A DNA stretch of 64,000 nucleotides from an uncultured Sphaerochaeta sp. Its GTDB lineage: Bacteria; Spirochaetota; Spirochaetia; Sphaerochaetales; Sphaerochaetaceae. Shown here piece by piece: positions 7,715 to 16,709 of this stretch (position 1 is its first letter; every line of letters starts with the position of its first letter). A program made the translations under genes and the position numbers. The stretch is from assembly GCF_963676285.1 (NCBI RefSeq), contig NZ_OY781062.1, forward strand, positions 347,021 through 411,020, written 5' to 3'. Below the pieces are notes generated by a model, which did no database searches, was not told the DNA's origin, and saw nothing but the letters and a program-made list of their open reading frames with translations.

Positions 7715-8190
7715 AGATACCTACAAGTTTGAAACACAAGCCCGTTATCGTGGTACCGAACTATGAACATGTTGATGGGAAACAGGCAAATGAGAGTGAT
7801 GCCAAAGGTCTCTCAATTGGATTGGCTCAGTGGAATGACCGAGGCAGCGTTGAAGCATCGGCTAAGGTGTGGCGTTATACTGGGGAGAAGTGGTCTCGCC
7901 AGAGTGAAGAACTTCCCCTTACCCGTGCACTTGACTTGGCAATCCTGATATGTAGGACCAATCTGTATTTTCAGGATGCGTATCGATTTCCTAAGTTCTA
8001 CGATCCAGATCAAGAGACCATTGACCGTATTGGGCTGCAGGGGGACGCTATGAGCGTCGAGGTTTGCACAGATAATCCAATGATTGATACCGATATTCGT
8101 CTACTCAATGATGCCCTATCGCAGGAAGGAGAACGACTTGGTGAGCGGTTTCGTGTGCTTGCAGATATGTTGAAGCAGATGGGGTACTGA
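7711..8190 (+). CDS. Conserved protein of unknown function (resembles DUF6530)
   Basis: A 159-residue soluble protein starting at the ATGA overlap with the gene before. Phrases such as LKHKPVIVVPNYEHVDG, LAQWNDRG, VWRYTGEKWSRQSEELPL and AYRFPKFYDPD look strongly conserved and are remembered from uncharacterised proteins in Firmicutes, probably the DUF6530 family; the family name is from memory and less sure than the conservation. No catalytic motif or membrane segment is seen. Co-transcription with the GIY-YIG-like gene suggests a shared job, which remains unknown. Confidence 0.6.
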   Translation: MKIPTSLKHKPVIVVPNYEHVDGKQANESDAKGLSIGLAQWNDRGSVEASAKVWRYTGEKWSRQSEELPLTRALDLAILICRTNLYFQDAYRFPKFYDPDQETIDRIGLQGDAMSVEVCTDNPMIDTDIRLLNDALSQEGERLGERFRVLADMLKQMGY

Positions 8191-8245
8191 GACAGCTTGC
8201 GCCCAGATACAGTGGATGATACCATGAAATTGTGAGGGAGGATCT

Positions 8246-9037
8246 ATGTCAGACTATATGAACGGAACAGGTATTCAATACCATTTGCATATTAAAGAGG
8301 GTGATGTAGGTAGATATGTTATTCTTCCTGGTGATCCGAAGCGGGTGCCACTAATTGCAAAGTATCTTGATGATGCGTCTTTGGTGGCTGACAGCAGAGA
8401 ATATGTTACCTATACAGGGTTTCTGGATGGGGAGAAGGTATCTGTTACCTCCACCGGTATCGGAGGTCCTTCTGCTTCCATTGCAATGGAAGAACTCTTC
8501 AAATGCGGAAGTGATACATTCATCCGTATGGGTACCTGTGGAGGGATTGCCTTGGAAGTAATGGGCGGTGATGTCGTGATTGCTACCGCTGCTGTAAGAA
8601 TGGAAGGAACCAGCAGGGAGTATGCTCCGATTGAATTTCCTGCGGTGGCTAATTTTGAGGTTGTATCAGCATTGAAAGAGGCTGCCGACCAACTCGGAAA
8701 AAGGAGTCACCTGGGGGTCGTTCAATGCAAGGACTCTTTCTACGGTCAGCATGATCCTTCCCTGATGCCTGTCAGCTATGATCTGATAAACAAATGGGAG
8801 GCTTGGAAAAGACTTGGTGTCTTGGCAAGCGAGATGGAGAGTGCTGCTCTCTTTGTGGTTGCTGCACACTTGGGTGTTCGCTGTGGTAGTGATTTTTTCG
8901 TGGTGGGTAACCAGGAGCGTGAACTCCTGGGTATGGAAAACCCAAAGCTCCACGATACCGAGGATGCCATACGAGTAACCATACAAGGAGTTCGTAATCT
9001 GATCAAAAAAGACAAGGTGAAGGCGAGCAAATCCTAG
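8246..9037 (+). CDS. udp: Uridine phosphorylase
   Basis: Splits uridine (and often deoxyuridine) with phosphate into uracil and (deoxy)ribose-1-phosphate, a nucleoside salvage step in the cytoplasm. The 263-residue NP-I family protein has ILPGDPKRV for phosphate binding, [23 protein letters not shown] and the base/ribose motif [13 protein letters not shown]. The combination fits uridine phosphorylase better than purine nucleoside phosphorylase, although substrate range cannot be fixed by eye. GGGAGGA lies six bases before ATG 8246. It is separated by about 55 bases from the upstream pair, and its last 35 bases overlap the convergent gene at 9003-9404. Confidence 0.9.
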   Translation: MSDYMNGTGIQYHLHIKEGDVGRYVILPGDPKRVPLIAKYLDDASLVADSREYVTYTGFLDGEKVSVTSTGIGGPSASIAMEELFKCGSDTFIRMGTCGGIALEVMGGDVVIATAAVRMEGTSREYAPIEFPAVANFEVVSALKEAADQLGKRSHLGVVQCKDSFYGQHDPSLMPVSYDLINKWEAWKRLGVLASEMESAALFVVAAHLGVRCGSDFFVVGNQERELLGMENPKLHDTEDAIRVTIQGVRNLIKKDKVKASKS

Positions 9038-9404
9038 CACGTTTCTTTACCTGCAAAATAGATTCCAAGCTGAAAGGCAGGACAATTGTTCCTGCCTTTC
9101 CCAATTCACAGAAACAGTGACTTGCATGGTAGAGTTCATAGGTACCAGAGAAAGGGTAGTGTTTCCCTCTTGCTCCCAATGTACCAAAGAGTGGAAGCAG
9201 ATGGGCGGAATCCACTGCAATGAGATTGTTCATGGTATTGGGAAAGGAGAGCAACAAGTCAATTGAATGGGGCAGTAATAGGTAATCGAGAATACACCCC
9301 CCCGCATTTGTAACTTTCAGATAATAGTGTGCAAGTAGTCGATAGGCCTCCTGGGGATTGCTGAAGAGCCTTACCGTACTATGTTTCTGGATTCTCCCGT
9401 ACAT
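9003..9404 (-). CDS. Unknown protein, weakly like a Y1/REP-type transposase without HUH
   Basis: A 133-residue protein with no firm family. The stretch [17 protein letters not shown] lines up with the motif of REP-associated Y1 transposases (usually a Y-x-x-MPNHxHLLL pattern), but both metal-binding histidines would be replaced (S and D), and no clear catalytic tyrosine helix follows. If related, it is an inactive or repurposed remnant. ATG 9404 has a strong site AAGGAGG six bases upstream, so translation is likely, but that site lies inside a perfect hairpin. It follows the GIY-YIG-like gene 9452-9766 by about 47 bases and overlaps the end of udp. Confidence 0.45.
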   Translation of the reverse strand: MYGRIQKHSTVRLFSNPQEAYRLLAHYYLKVTNAGGCILDYLLLPHSIDLLLSFPNTMNNLIAVDSAHLLPLFGTLGARGKHYPFSGTYELYHASHCFCELGKAGTIVLPFSLESILQVKKRARICSPSPCLF

Positions 9405-9439
9405 GATATTCCTCCTTGTACATCTGTAAGAGGAATATC
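9405..9439 (-). promoter_or_regulatory. Hairpin hiding the ribosome binding site of the 9003-9404 gene
   Basis: On the minus strand GATATTCCTC (9439-9430) and GAGGAATATC (9414-9405) form a perfect 10-base-pair stem with a 15-base loop, ending directly at the ATG. The Shine-Dalgarno bases GGAGG are partly in the stem. No T run follows, so this is more likely translational control than a terminator. Confidence 0.6.
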
Positions 9440-9451
9440 ACCATATATGCT

Positions 9452-9766
9452 TCAATAGAGTAATTTGCCCTGCGATAGCAGTAAAGTCTCTTGTTCAGCA
9501 AGCAGTTCATCCAGGTCTTCATCCTCATCAGCAGTTACCAATACCTTTATGGAAAATACTTCCAGACCGATATGCTCATATGCATCCTGGAGAATTGCAT
9601 GCTCAAATGTTCCTAGATCAAGACGGAACCGTATAGATTGTATGTCTTTTACCATATTTTCACTAATTTGAAGGTGGACCATCCCATCGTGAAGATTCTC
9701 AATACAGATAATCCCCCGTTTACTATCTTTGGTATAGAGATGGGCATGTCTTGTAAGCATATTCAT
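9452..9766 (-). CDS. Small degenerate GIY-YIG-like protein
   Basis: A 104-residue protein. GIICIENLHDGMVHLQIS occupies the place of a GIY...YIG core (usually GIYxIxNxxNGKxYIGxS), and FRLDLGTFEHAILQDAYEHIG followed by FSIKVL matches the next helix and strand of small GIY-YIG proteins. Both motif tyrosines are lost, so nuclease activity is unlikely. The C-terminal part is acidic (DEDEDLDELL). AGGA lies seven bases before ATG 9766. It is the first gene of a two-gene leftward operon with 9003-9404 and a distant relative of 7376-7714. The assignment rests on pattern reading and could be wrong. Confidence 0.5.
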   Translation of the reverse strand: MNMLTRHAHLYTKDSKRGIICIENLHDGMVHLQISENMVKDIQSIRFRLDLGTFEHAILQDAYEHIGLEVFSIKVLVTADEDEDLDELLAEQETLLLSQGKLLY

Positions 9767-9818
9767 GGGAGCATCCTAGCAAAAATATCGGGAAGGGTAT
9801 AGAATTCCGGTGATTTCT

Positions 9819-9848
9819 TTTGGCTATGGGGGAATAGATATAGCCAAA
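9819..9848. repeat. Inverted repeat over the minus-strand promoter
   Basis: TTTGGCTAT (9819-9827) and ATAGCCAAA (9840-9848) are perfect 9-base arms with a 12-base spacer. The right arm covers the -10 box of the leftward promoter, so it may be a repressor operator; as RNA it would be in the first transcribed bases. Confidence 0.5.
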
Positions 9849-9865
9849 TGGACAAAAATTGACAA
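9837..9865 (-). promoter_or_regulatory. Promoter of the leftward 9766-9003 operon
   Basis: On the minus strand TTGTCA (9865-9860), a 17-base spacer and TATATC (9842-9837). It overlaps the inverted repeat at 9819-9848. Confidence 0.55.
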
Positions 9866-9870
9866 ATAGG

Positions 9871-9899
9871 TTGAAATTTTATGTTCATTGCACGATAAT
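9871..9899 (+). promoter_or_regulatory. Promoter of the V-ATPase operon
   Basis: TTGAAA (9871-9876), a 17-base spacer and GATAAT (9894-9899), giving a leader of about 80 bases before subunit E at 9988. Confidence 0.55.
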
Positions 9900-9987
9900 T
9901 CCCTACAGTTTGGCAAATTTTGCGTATATTGGCAGAATCCAAATTTTTCGTGACCTATTGGAACTCAAGTACAAGGTAGGAATTCAG

Positions 9988-10590
9988 ATGGCTCAACAGA
10001 TTCAAGATTTGGTTGCTTCCATCCGCAGGGATGGAATTGAGGCTGCCCAGAAAGAGGCTGATCAGATTATTGCTGATGCAAAGGCTGAGGCCGCAACATT
10101 GGTAGAGAAAGCCCGCAAAGAGGCTGCTCGGGAAATCGAGAAAGCTCACAAAGAGATCCAGACGCGGGACCAGAGTGCAATCAGTAGTCTTCAGCAGGCT
10201 AGCAGGGATGTACTGCTCTCCCTGAAGAAGGCCATACAGGCAGAATTGGACAGGATTCTTACAACTGATATTGAGAAAGCCTATTCCAGCAAGGACCTTG
10301 TCAATGTAATTATCAAGGTTGTTTCTTCTCTTTCCGATATTGGTGGAAAGGAACTCCAGCTGAGCAAGAGTGATTTCGATCAGCTTGCAACATCCCTGAA
10401 AAAGGAATTGGGTGATGAACTCAAGAAAGGTCTTGAGATCAAAGCAGTACCATCAGCAAGATCTGGTTTTAGGGTGAGTGAGAAGGATGGTTCGGCATTC
10501 TATGATTTCAGTGCAGAGGAGACTGCGGAACTGCTTCGTCCATTCCTTTCTCCTTCCATCCAAGACATCGTTTTCAAAGCGGAACAATAA
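9988..10590 (+). CDS. atpE: V-type ATP synthase subunit E
   Basis: Peripheral-stalk subunit of the A/V-type rotary ATPase. The 200-residue protein starts with a long alanine- and charge-rich helix (residues about 20-75, AQKEADQIIADAKAEAATLVEKA style) that forms the stalk with a partner helix, and ends in a globular domain that sits on the catalytic head. ATG 9988 follows AAGGTAGGA; the longer in-frame start at 9859 lies in the promoter region. It is the first gene of the seven-gene operon. No partner stalk subunit G/H is recognised in the cluster. Confidence 0.88.
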   Translation: MAQQIQDLVASIRRDGIEAAQKEADQIIADAKAEAATLVEKARKEAAREIEKAHKEIQTRDQSAISSLQQASRDVLLSLKKAIQAELDRILTTDIEKAYSSKDLVNVIIKVVSSLSDIGGKELQLSKSDFDQLATSLKKELGDELKKGLEIKAVPSARSGFRVSEKDGSAFYDFSAEETAELLRPFLSPSIQDIVFKAEQ

Positions 10591-10599
10591 GGAGTTGTC

Positions 10600-11133
10600 G
10601 TGGCTTCCTACTATTATTTGGTAGCAACGTTACCTTCCTTACGGTATGACGGAGTGCTTCCCTTCACAACAGATACCTTTCTTTCGCTCTGCAAAGAGCA
10701 GGTAAGCAAGGCTCACTACCTGCTTTTGGAGCAGGCGGTAAGTGGTGTTGCATCCTCACATCATTTTCTTTTTCAGTACCAACATTTTGCTGGTATGGTA
10801 AAGAAAGAGTTGACTGAGGCAAGAAGTAGGAAACTTTCTCTCTCTGATCCTTCTTACCGAAATGATGGGGATAAAGAAGCCAAAATCAGTGATACTGTGC
10901 GTCAGGCTCTTTCGAGTGATGACGTATTACAAGCAGAAATGTTGCTGATAAGGCTGCATTGGAACTATCTGGATGACCTAAGTGCTCTTCATATATTTGA
11001 TATTGAGGGGCTTCTTTCGTATGCGTTGAAACTGAAAATGTTGCAAAGAAAAAGTCTTTTTACCCGAGAGGAAGGAAACGCTGAGTTCAAGCGTCTCTTT
11101 TCCAATATTCAGACTGAGATTGAGAACAATTAG
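10600..11133 (+). CDS. DUF2764 protein of the V-ATPase operon
   Basis: A 177-residue protein with GTG start at 10600 after GGAG. It begins ASYYYLVATLPSL, typical of DUF2764 proteins found between subunits E and A in spirochaetes and Bacteroidetes. It is helical, has no signal peptide or membrane segment, and contains the pattern LLIRLHWNYLDDL. Archaeal-type operons carry subunits C and F in addition, neither of which is recognised here, so this protein may stand in for the central-stalk/C role. That is an inference from position and not shown by residues. Confidence 0.75.
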   Translation: MASYYYLVATLPSLRYDGVLPFTTDTFLSLCKEQVSKAHYLLLEQAVSGVASSHHFLFQYQHFAGMVKKELTEARSRKLSLSDPSYRNDGDKEAKISDTVRQALSSDDVLQAEMLLIRLHWNYLDDLSALHIFDIEGLLSYALKLKMLQRKSLFTREEGNAEFKRLFSNIQTEIENN

Positions 11134-11144
11134 TGGAGTTGGAT

Positions 11145-12902
11145 ATGGCAAATACAAGTGGGCGTGTCTTAGGCGTCAACGGGAATATGGTAACAGTCGA
11201 GTTCGACAGTGCTATTGCAAAGAATGAAGTCGGATATATCCATGTTGGTGAAGATCGCCTCAAGGGTGAGGTAATCCGTATCAATGGGAATACGGCTTCC
11301 CTACAGGTCTTCGAAATGACTGGTGGAATCCGCGTTGGGGATACAGTTGAGTTCTCCGGCGAAATGTTGAGTGTTGCCTTGGGGCCTGGACTCTTACAGC
11401 AGATCTATGATGGTTTGCAGAACCCCCTTCCTGAACTTGCAAAACAGTGTGGGTTCTTTCTCCAACGTGGGGTGTACCTTGATGCAATTCCCAACAATGA
11501 TTGGGATTTCACCCCAGTTGCAAAGGTGGGAGACAAGCTCCGCCCCGGCGATACATTCGGTACTGTCCCAGAAGGCCTGTTCACCCACCAGATCATGATT
11601 CCATTCAATCTCAATGATACTGATTGGGAAGTGGTAAGCATCAAGGAAAAGGGTAGCTATGGCGTGCGTGATACCATTTGTACAGTAGAGGATGCAAAAG
11701 GTAACAAGAAAGACCTCTCCATGATTTTCACTTGGCCGGTCAAGAAAGCCATCAAACTCTATGAGGAACGATTGCGCCCCGATGAGACCCTGGTGACCAA
11801 AATCAGGATCATTGACACCTTCCTTCCTGTTGCAAAGGGTGGTACCTACTGTACCCCTGGTCCTTTTGGTGCAGGAAAGACTGTTCTCCAGCATATGACC
11901 AGCCGTAATGCAGATGTCGATATTGTAATTATCGCTGCATGCGGAGAGAGAGCCGGTGAAGTAGTAGAAGTTCTCAAGGAGTTCCCTGAGCTTGTAGACC
12001 CGAAGACCGGTCGTTCTCTGATGGAACGCACCATTATCATCTGTAATACCTCTTCCATGCCGGTAGCAAGCCGTGAGGCTTCCGTATACACCGCAGTAAC
12101 GCTTGCTGAGTACTACAGGCAAATGGGACTCAGTGTACTGCTCTTGGCTGATTCCACCAGCCGATGGGCACAGGCAATGCGTGAGATGAGTGGTCGTCTT
12201 GAAGAGATCCCAGGTGAAGAGGCATTCCCTGCCTATCTTGAGAGCCGTATTGCAGAGTTCTATGAGAGAGCTGGAAAGGTACGTCTACGTGATGGTCGTA
12301 TTGGATCGGTAACCATCGGAGGAACTGTCAGTCCTGCTGGTGGTAACTTTGAGGAGCCGGTAACACAGGCTACACTCAAGGTTGTTGGAGCTTTCCACGG
12401 ATTGAGTCGTGAACGCAGTGATGCACGTAAATATCCTGCAATCGATCCGCTCACTTCCTGGTCGAAGTATGAGGGTATCATCAAACAGGCAAAGGTCGAG
12501 TATGCCCGCAATATCCTGAGAAGGGGTAATGAGGTCAACCAGATGATGAAGGTTGTTGGTGAAGAAGGGACCTCAGTCTCTGATTATATCACCTACCAGA
12601 AGAGTGAATTGATTGATGCTTTTTACCTACAGCAGAACTCCTTTGACCCAGTTGATGCTTCGGTCCCACCTGAAAGACAGAAACATACCTTTGAGGTACT
12701 GTTCAAGGTGCTAGCGACTGAGTTTGATCTAGAGGATAAGAAACACGTGCGTTCCTTCTTTAACACGCTTAGGCAGAAGTTCCTTGACTGGAACAATGTG
12801 GAAACCAAGAGCGAACGCTTCACACAGATAGAAGGGGAGATTCTTGCCCTGTACCAGGGTAAACAACGTAGTGTTGATCCTGACGCTGAGCAGTTGATCT
12901 AA
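11145..12902 (+). CDS. atpA: V-type ATP synthase catalytic subunit A
   Basis: Catalytic nucleotide-binding subunit of the V1 head. A beta-barrel N-terminal domain precedes the bulge domain, then the P-loop GPFGAGKT near residue 239, and the conserved [12 protein letters not shown] and [14 protein letters not shown] segments. The 585-residue length is normal. ATG 11145 follows GGAG; the GTG at 11133 overlaps the previous stop and has no better site. It lies 11 bases after the DUF2764 gene and is followed by subunit B after ten bases. Confidence 0.97.
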   Translation: MANTSGRVLGVNGNMVTVEFDSAIAKNEVGYIHVGEDRLKGEVIRINGNTASLQVFEMTGGIRVGDTVEFSGEMLSVALGPGLLQQIYDGLQNPLPELAKQCGFFLQRGVYLDAIPNNDWDFTPVAKVGDKLRPGDTFGTVPEGLFTHQIMIPFNLNDTDWEVVSIKEKGSYGVRDTICTVEDAKGNKKDLSMIFTWPVKKAIKLYEERLRPDETLVTKIRIIDTFLPVAKGGTYCTPGPFGAGKTVLQHMTSRNADVDIVIIAACGERAGEVVEVLKEFPELVDPKTGRSLMERTIIICNTSSMPVASREASVYTAVTLAEYYRQMGLSVLLLADSTSRWAQAMREMSGRLEEIPGEEAFPAYLESRIAEFYERAGKVRLRDGRIGSVTIGGTVSPAGGNFEEPVTQATLKVVGAFHGLSRERSDARKYPAIDPLTSWSKYEGIIKQAKVEYARNILRRGNEVNQMMKVVGEEGTSVSDYITYQKSELIDAFYLQQNSFDPVDASVPPERQKHTFEVLFKVLATEFDLEDKKHVRSFFNTLRQKFLDWNNVETKSERFTQIEGEILALYQGKQRSVDPDAEQLI

Positions 12903-12912
12903 GGGGTTGCAG

Positions 12913-14217
12913 ATGCAGAAAGTCTATTCAAAAATTGAATCCATTGTAGGAAACGTCATCACCGTACGTGCCGTCGGGGTAAGCAACAGTGAGCTCGCCA
13001 TTGTCACCTCTGAAGGTGAACAGAGCTATGCGAGTGTAATCAAACTTGATGATGATCTGGTCTCTTTGCAGGTGTTCAGCGGAGCACAGGGAATATCTAC
13101 CGGTGATCAGGTGCGATTCCTTGGCGTTCCGATGCGTGTCTCGTATACTGAGAACCTTCTCGGTCGTGTATTTGATGGTACCGGCAATCCCCGTGACAAT
13201 GGACCTTCTCTGTCAGACAATATGATCGATATCGGTGGTCCAGCGGTAAATCCAGCAAAGCGTATCATCCCTCGTAACATGATCAGAACGGGTATCCCGA
13301 TGATCGATGTGTTCAATACCTTGGTTGAAAGTCAGAAGCTTCCCATTTTCAGTGTAAGTGGGGAGCCTTACAACCCACTGCTTGCAAGAATCGCCATGCA
13401 GGCTGAAGTTGACCTGATTGTACTTGGAGGCATGGGTCTCAAGTATGATGACTATCTCTTCTTCAAGGATACCTTGGAGAGTAGTGGTGCTATGAGTCGT
13501 ACGATTATGTTCATTCATACTGCAAGTGACCCAACCGTTGAATGTATGTTGGTCCCTGATATGGCCCTTGCTGTTGCTGAGCGTTTTGCACAGGATGGCA
13601 AGAAGGTACTTGTACTGCTAACAGATATGACCAACTTTGCTGACTCCATGAAAGAAATGGCCATTACCATGGACCAGGTGCCTTCAAACCGAGGATATCC
13701 AGGTGACCTCTACAGTTCCCTTGCCTCACGATATGAGAAGGCAGTTGACTTTGAAGGTGCAGGCTCTGTAACCATTCTTGCGGTAACCACCATGCCTGGT
13801 GATGATGTCACGCACCCGGTTCCTGATAATACCGGGTATATCACCGAAGGTCAGTATTACCTGAAGGGTGGCAGGATTGAGCCATTTGGGTCGTTGAGTC
13901 GACTCAAGCAACAGGTCAACAAGGATACCAGGGACGACCACCGTGCTTTGATGGATGGTATGATCAAACTGTATGCATCATACAAGGAGTCACTGGAAAA
14001 GAAATCGATGGGCTTTAATATGACCGATTGGGATGAGAAACTACTCAAGTATGGTCGATTGTTTGAAAGCAAATTGATGGATCTGAGTGTAAATATCCCA
14101 CTTGAGGGAGCACTGGACTTGGGATGGGAGATTCTCAGTGACTGTTTCGAGCCAAATGAAACAGGATTAAAGAGTGATTTGATCCTGAGTCGCTGGCCCA
14201 AGAAGTTGAATGACTAA
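12913..14217 (+). CDS. atpB: V-type ATP synthase subunit B
   Basis: Non-catalytic nucleotide-binding subunit that alternates with A in the head. The P-loop position reads [14 protein letters not shown] instead of a Walker A motif, as expected for B subunits. [37 protein letters not shown] and [15 protein letters not shown] are diagnostic. ATG 12913 is chosen because AAGGGG ends six bases before it; a TTG at 12907 would be too close. The 434 residues are close to the usual length. Confidence 0.97.
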   Translation: MQKVYSKIESIVGNVITVRAVGVSNSELAIVTSEGEQSYASVIKLDDDLVSLQVFSGAQGISTGDQVRFLGVPMRVSYTENLLGRVFDGTGNPRDNGPSLSDNMIDIGGPAVNPAKRIIPRNMIRTGIPMIDVFNTLVESQKLPIFSVSGEPYNPLLARIAMQAEVDLIVLGGMGLKYDDYLFFKDTLESSGAMSRTIMFIHTASDPTVECMLVPDMALAVAERFAQDGKKVLVLLTDMTNFADSMKEMAITMDQVPSNRGYPGDLYSSLASRYEKAVDFEGAGSVTILAVTTMPGDDVTHPVPDNTGYITEGQYYLKGGRIEPFGSLSRLKQQVNKDTRDDHRALMDGMIKLYASYKESLEKKSMGFNMTDWDEKLLKYGRLFESKLMDLSVNIPLEGALDLGWEILSDCFEPNETGLKSDLILSRWPKKLND

Positions 14218-14226
14218 GGAGTCGAG

Positions 14227-14838
14227 ATGGCCGTCAAACTGACCAAGAACGAACAGAAACTCCAGAAGGACAGATTGAAGCAATACCAGCGGTATCTGCC
14301 AACACTGCAACTGAAAAAACAACAGTTGCAGATGGTCATCAGGCAAATTTCTGCTGAGGTGGCTTCACTGAAGAAAAAGCAGGAGGCGCTCGTTCAGGAC
14401 ATGCAGACGTGGATTGCTGTGTATCATGAGAATACCGCATTCGCTTCTGAACTGAAGGTTGAAAAGCTCATCAAGATAGACAAGGTGGTTAAAGCAAAAG
14501 GCAATATTGCCGGTGTGACCATTCCTGTATTCAAGGAACTGACCTTTGTCCCCATCTCCTATGATCTTGCTGACTATCCTCTTTGGGTAGACAAGGGATT
14601 GGAGAGCCTTCGTGACTTGGCTCGTTATGATGCCTTGATTGCAACGCTGGAACAACAGGTGAGACTCCTTGAAAAAGAGTTGAGAACCACCAGTCAACGG
14701 GTGAACCTTTTCGAGAAGGTGAAGATACCTGAGGCAAAGGATAATATCCGTCGTATTGCCATTTACCTGGGTGACCAGCAGACTGCTGCTGTAGTCCGTG
14801 GTAAGATCGCCAAGAAAAAGCTGATGCAGGGGGCATGA
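14227..14838 (+). CDS. atpD: V-type ATP synthase subunit D
   Basis: Central rotor-shaft subunit. The 203-residue protein is almost wholly helical with a long N-terminal helix (KLTKNEQKLQKDRLKQYQRYLPTLQLKK) and a C-terminal helix ending in KVKIPEAKDNIRRIAIYLGDQQ, the usual signature, which together form the coiled-coil axle. AAGGAG precedes the ATG. Only one base separates it from subunit I. Confidence 0.93.
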   Translation: MAVKLTKNEQKLQKDRLKQYQRYLPTLQLKKQQLQMVIRQISAEVASLKKKQEALVQDMQTWIAVYHENTAFASELKVEKLIKIDKVVKAKGNIAGVTIPVFKELTFVPISYDLADYPLWVDKGLESLRDLARYDALIATLEQQVRLLEKELRTTSQRVNLFEKVKIPEAKDNIRRIAIYLGDQQTAAVVRGKIAKKKLMQGA

Positions 14839-14839
14839 G

Positions 14840-16678
14840 ATGATTGTACCAATGAAAAAGGCCTACATCGTCGTTCAGGCACATAATGGCCGTTCCATGC
14901 TCAGGGATCTCAGAAAAGGTGGTCTGCTCCATATAACCAGTGAACAGGTCCAGAGTCAAAAGATAGAACAGCTTCAAAAGCGTTATGACCAAATATACGG
15001 CTTACGGAATGTCATTCTTGATCTGCAAGACAAAAAGCATATGCCTTCCCAGAGTGAGGTCTCTGATGAAGTGTTTTATGAGCTTCTTGAACGCTATCAA
15101 GGACTATTGGAGACAAGAGATGACCTCGTAGAGGAAATAAAGGCTGACTCAGCTCAGATTGAGGAGCTGAAGGAGTGGGGTGATTTCGACCCAGAGGAAG
15201 TGAGGCAACTGTCCCGAGAAGGGATCACGTTGCATTTCTATACCCTTTCCAAGAAAGACCTGAAGAACCTGGATTCGTCAATCCAATATATTGAGCTCTC
15301 TCCTGTTGCTGGTCAGATGGCCATTGCAACCATAGGAGAAACCCTCGACTCATCCGTTCCAGCAAAACCCTTTACTCTCAGTGAACATGGTCTTGGCTTT
15401 CTACAGAAGAGAAAGGCTTCAGATGAGGATCGCCTGAAGGATGTAGTCAAATCTCTCAAGGAGGCAGGTACTTATCTTGATGCTTTCTCGTTCCAATTGA
15501 AAAAGCTTGAGATGGCAATGCGCTTTGAGGAGGTTGGGGAACAGCTTGAAGGGGGAGAGGACCTTGTCTGGCTCTCAGGCTACCTCCCAGAGACCAAGGC
15601 TAATGACTTCATATCCCTCGCCAAGCAAAAGGGCTGGGCATACCAGTTGGATGATGTAACAGAAGAGGACACTCCGCCAACTTTGATCAAATACCCTAAG
15701 GGAGTGGGAATTATCAAGCCAGTGTTTGATATTCTTGGCACTGTTCCTGGCTATCGTGAGAATGATGTCAGTACCTGGTTCCTGTTGTTCTTTACCTTGT
15801 TCTTTGCGATGATCATCGGGGATGCAGGTTATGGCATTATCTTCATGGCGACTGCTGTTCTTTTACACGCAAAAGCCAAGCAAGCGAATACCATGGTCAT
15901 GTTGCTCTATGTACTGAGTATCGCTACAATTGTATGGGGGTCCTTGACAGGTACCTGGTTCGGCTCAAAGGAAATACTTATGGCAGTGCCATTCCTTCAG
16001 ACCCTGGTTATTCCATCCATATCAAACTATCCTGAACTTTTTGGTTTGACTGCCAATACAGCTCAGAATACGGTCATGAAGTTCTGTTTCATCATTGGAA
16101 CGGTCCAACTGAGCTTGGCTTGCATTCTCAATGTAATCCACAAGATTCCCAAGAAGGACCTGAGCTTTGTTGCCGATATCGGATGGTTGATGGATATTCT
16201 GGCCCTTTACTTTGTGGTATTGCAACTGGTCATCGGGGAACCTGCAAACATGATGTATGTTGCTTCTGTAGTAGGGGCAGGGTTTCTGTTGGTGGTTCTC
16301 TTTGGATCACAAGGCCCTGGTATCAAGTTTGGGAAAGGCCTCGCCAGCGGGTTGGGTGGTTTTTTCACCACCTTCCTTAATACCATCAGCGCATTTTCAA
16401 ATATCATGAGTTATATCCGTTTGTTTGCTGTTGGAATGGCTTCTGTTGCTATTGCACAGAGTTTCAACAGTATGGCAGGTGGAATGCTTAGTGGGTTTGC
16501 ACTCGTTGCTGGAATCTTGGTTCTGGTAATCGGGCACTCCCTCAATATTGTGATGGGATTGCTGAGTGTCGTGGTGCACGGTGTGCGCCTGAATCTTTTG
16601 GAGTTCTCCGGTCAGCTCGGCATGGAGTGGACTGGAATCGCATATGAACCGTTTACGCAAACGGTGGAAGAAAACTGA
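14840..16678 (+). CDS. atpI: V-type ATP synthase subunit I
   Basis: Membrane stator subunit that forms the ion half-channels. The N-terminal half (about residues 1-280) is a soluble, coiled domain; the C-terminal half holds about seven membrane segments, starting near WFLLFFTLFFAMIIGDAGYG and including MSYIRLFAVGMASVAIA, where the arginine facing the ring glutamate lies, and a final segment with HSLNIVMGLLSVVVHGVRLNLLEF. At 612 residues it is somewhat shorter than many homologues. The first ATG is used; MKK at 14852 is an alternative. Confidence 0.95.
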   Translation: MIVPMKKAYIVVQAHNGRSMLRDLRKGGLLHITSEQVQSQKIEQLQKRYDQIYGLRNVILDLQDKKHMPSQSEVSDEVFYELLERYQGLLETRDDLVEEIKADSAQIEELKEWGDFDPEEVRQLSREGITLHFYTLSKKDLKNLDSSIQYIELSPVAGQMAIATIGETLDSSVPAKPFTLSEHGLGFLQKRKASDEDRLKDVVKSLKEAGTYLDAFSFQLKKLEMAMRFEEVGEQLEGGEDLVWLSGYLPETKANDFISLAKQKGWAYQLDDVTEEDTPPTLIKYPKGVGIIKPVFDILGTVPGYRENDVSTWFLLFFTLFFAMIIGDAGYGIIFMATAVLLHAKAKQANTMVMLLYVLSIATIVWGSLTGTWFGSKEILMAVPFLQTLVIPSISNYPELFGLTANTAQNTVMKFCFIIGTVQLSLACILNVIHKIPKKDLSFVADIGWLMDILALYFVVLQLVIGEPANMMYVASVVGAGFLLVVLFGSQGPGIKFGKGLASGLGGFFTTFLNTISAFSNIMSYIRLFAVGMASVAIAQSFNSMAGGMLSGFALVAGILVLVIGHSLNIVMGLLSVVVHGVRLNLLEFSGQLGMEWTGIAYEPFTQTVEEN

Positions 16679-16709
16679 TCGTTGTTTGGTAACAACTAAG
16701 GAGAAACAC

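Noticed and set aside
7376-8190. Toxin-antitoxin reading of the two small overlapping genes with a palindrome at the promoter
   Set aside because: The layout fits, but neither protein shows toxin or DNA-binding antitoxin features; GIY-YIG-like and DUF6530-like resemblances explain them better.
11394-12122. Open frame of 242 codons on the minus strand inside the V-ATPase A gene
   Set aside because: It is antisense to the strongly conserved P-loop region and its composition is that of a shadow frame.
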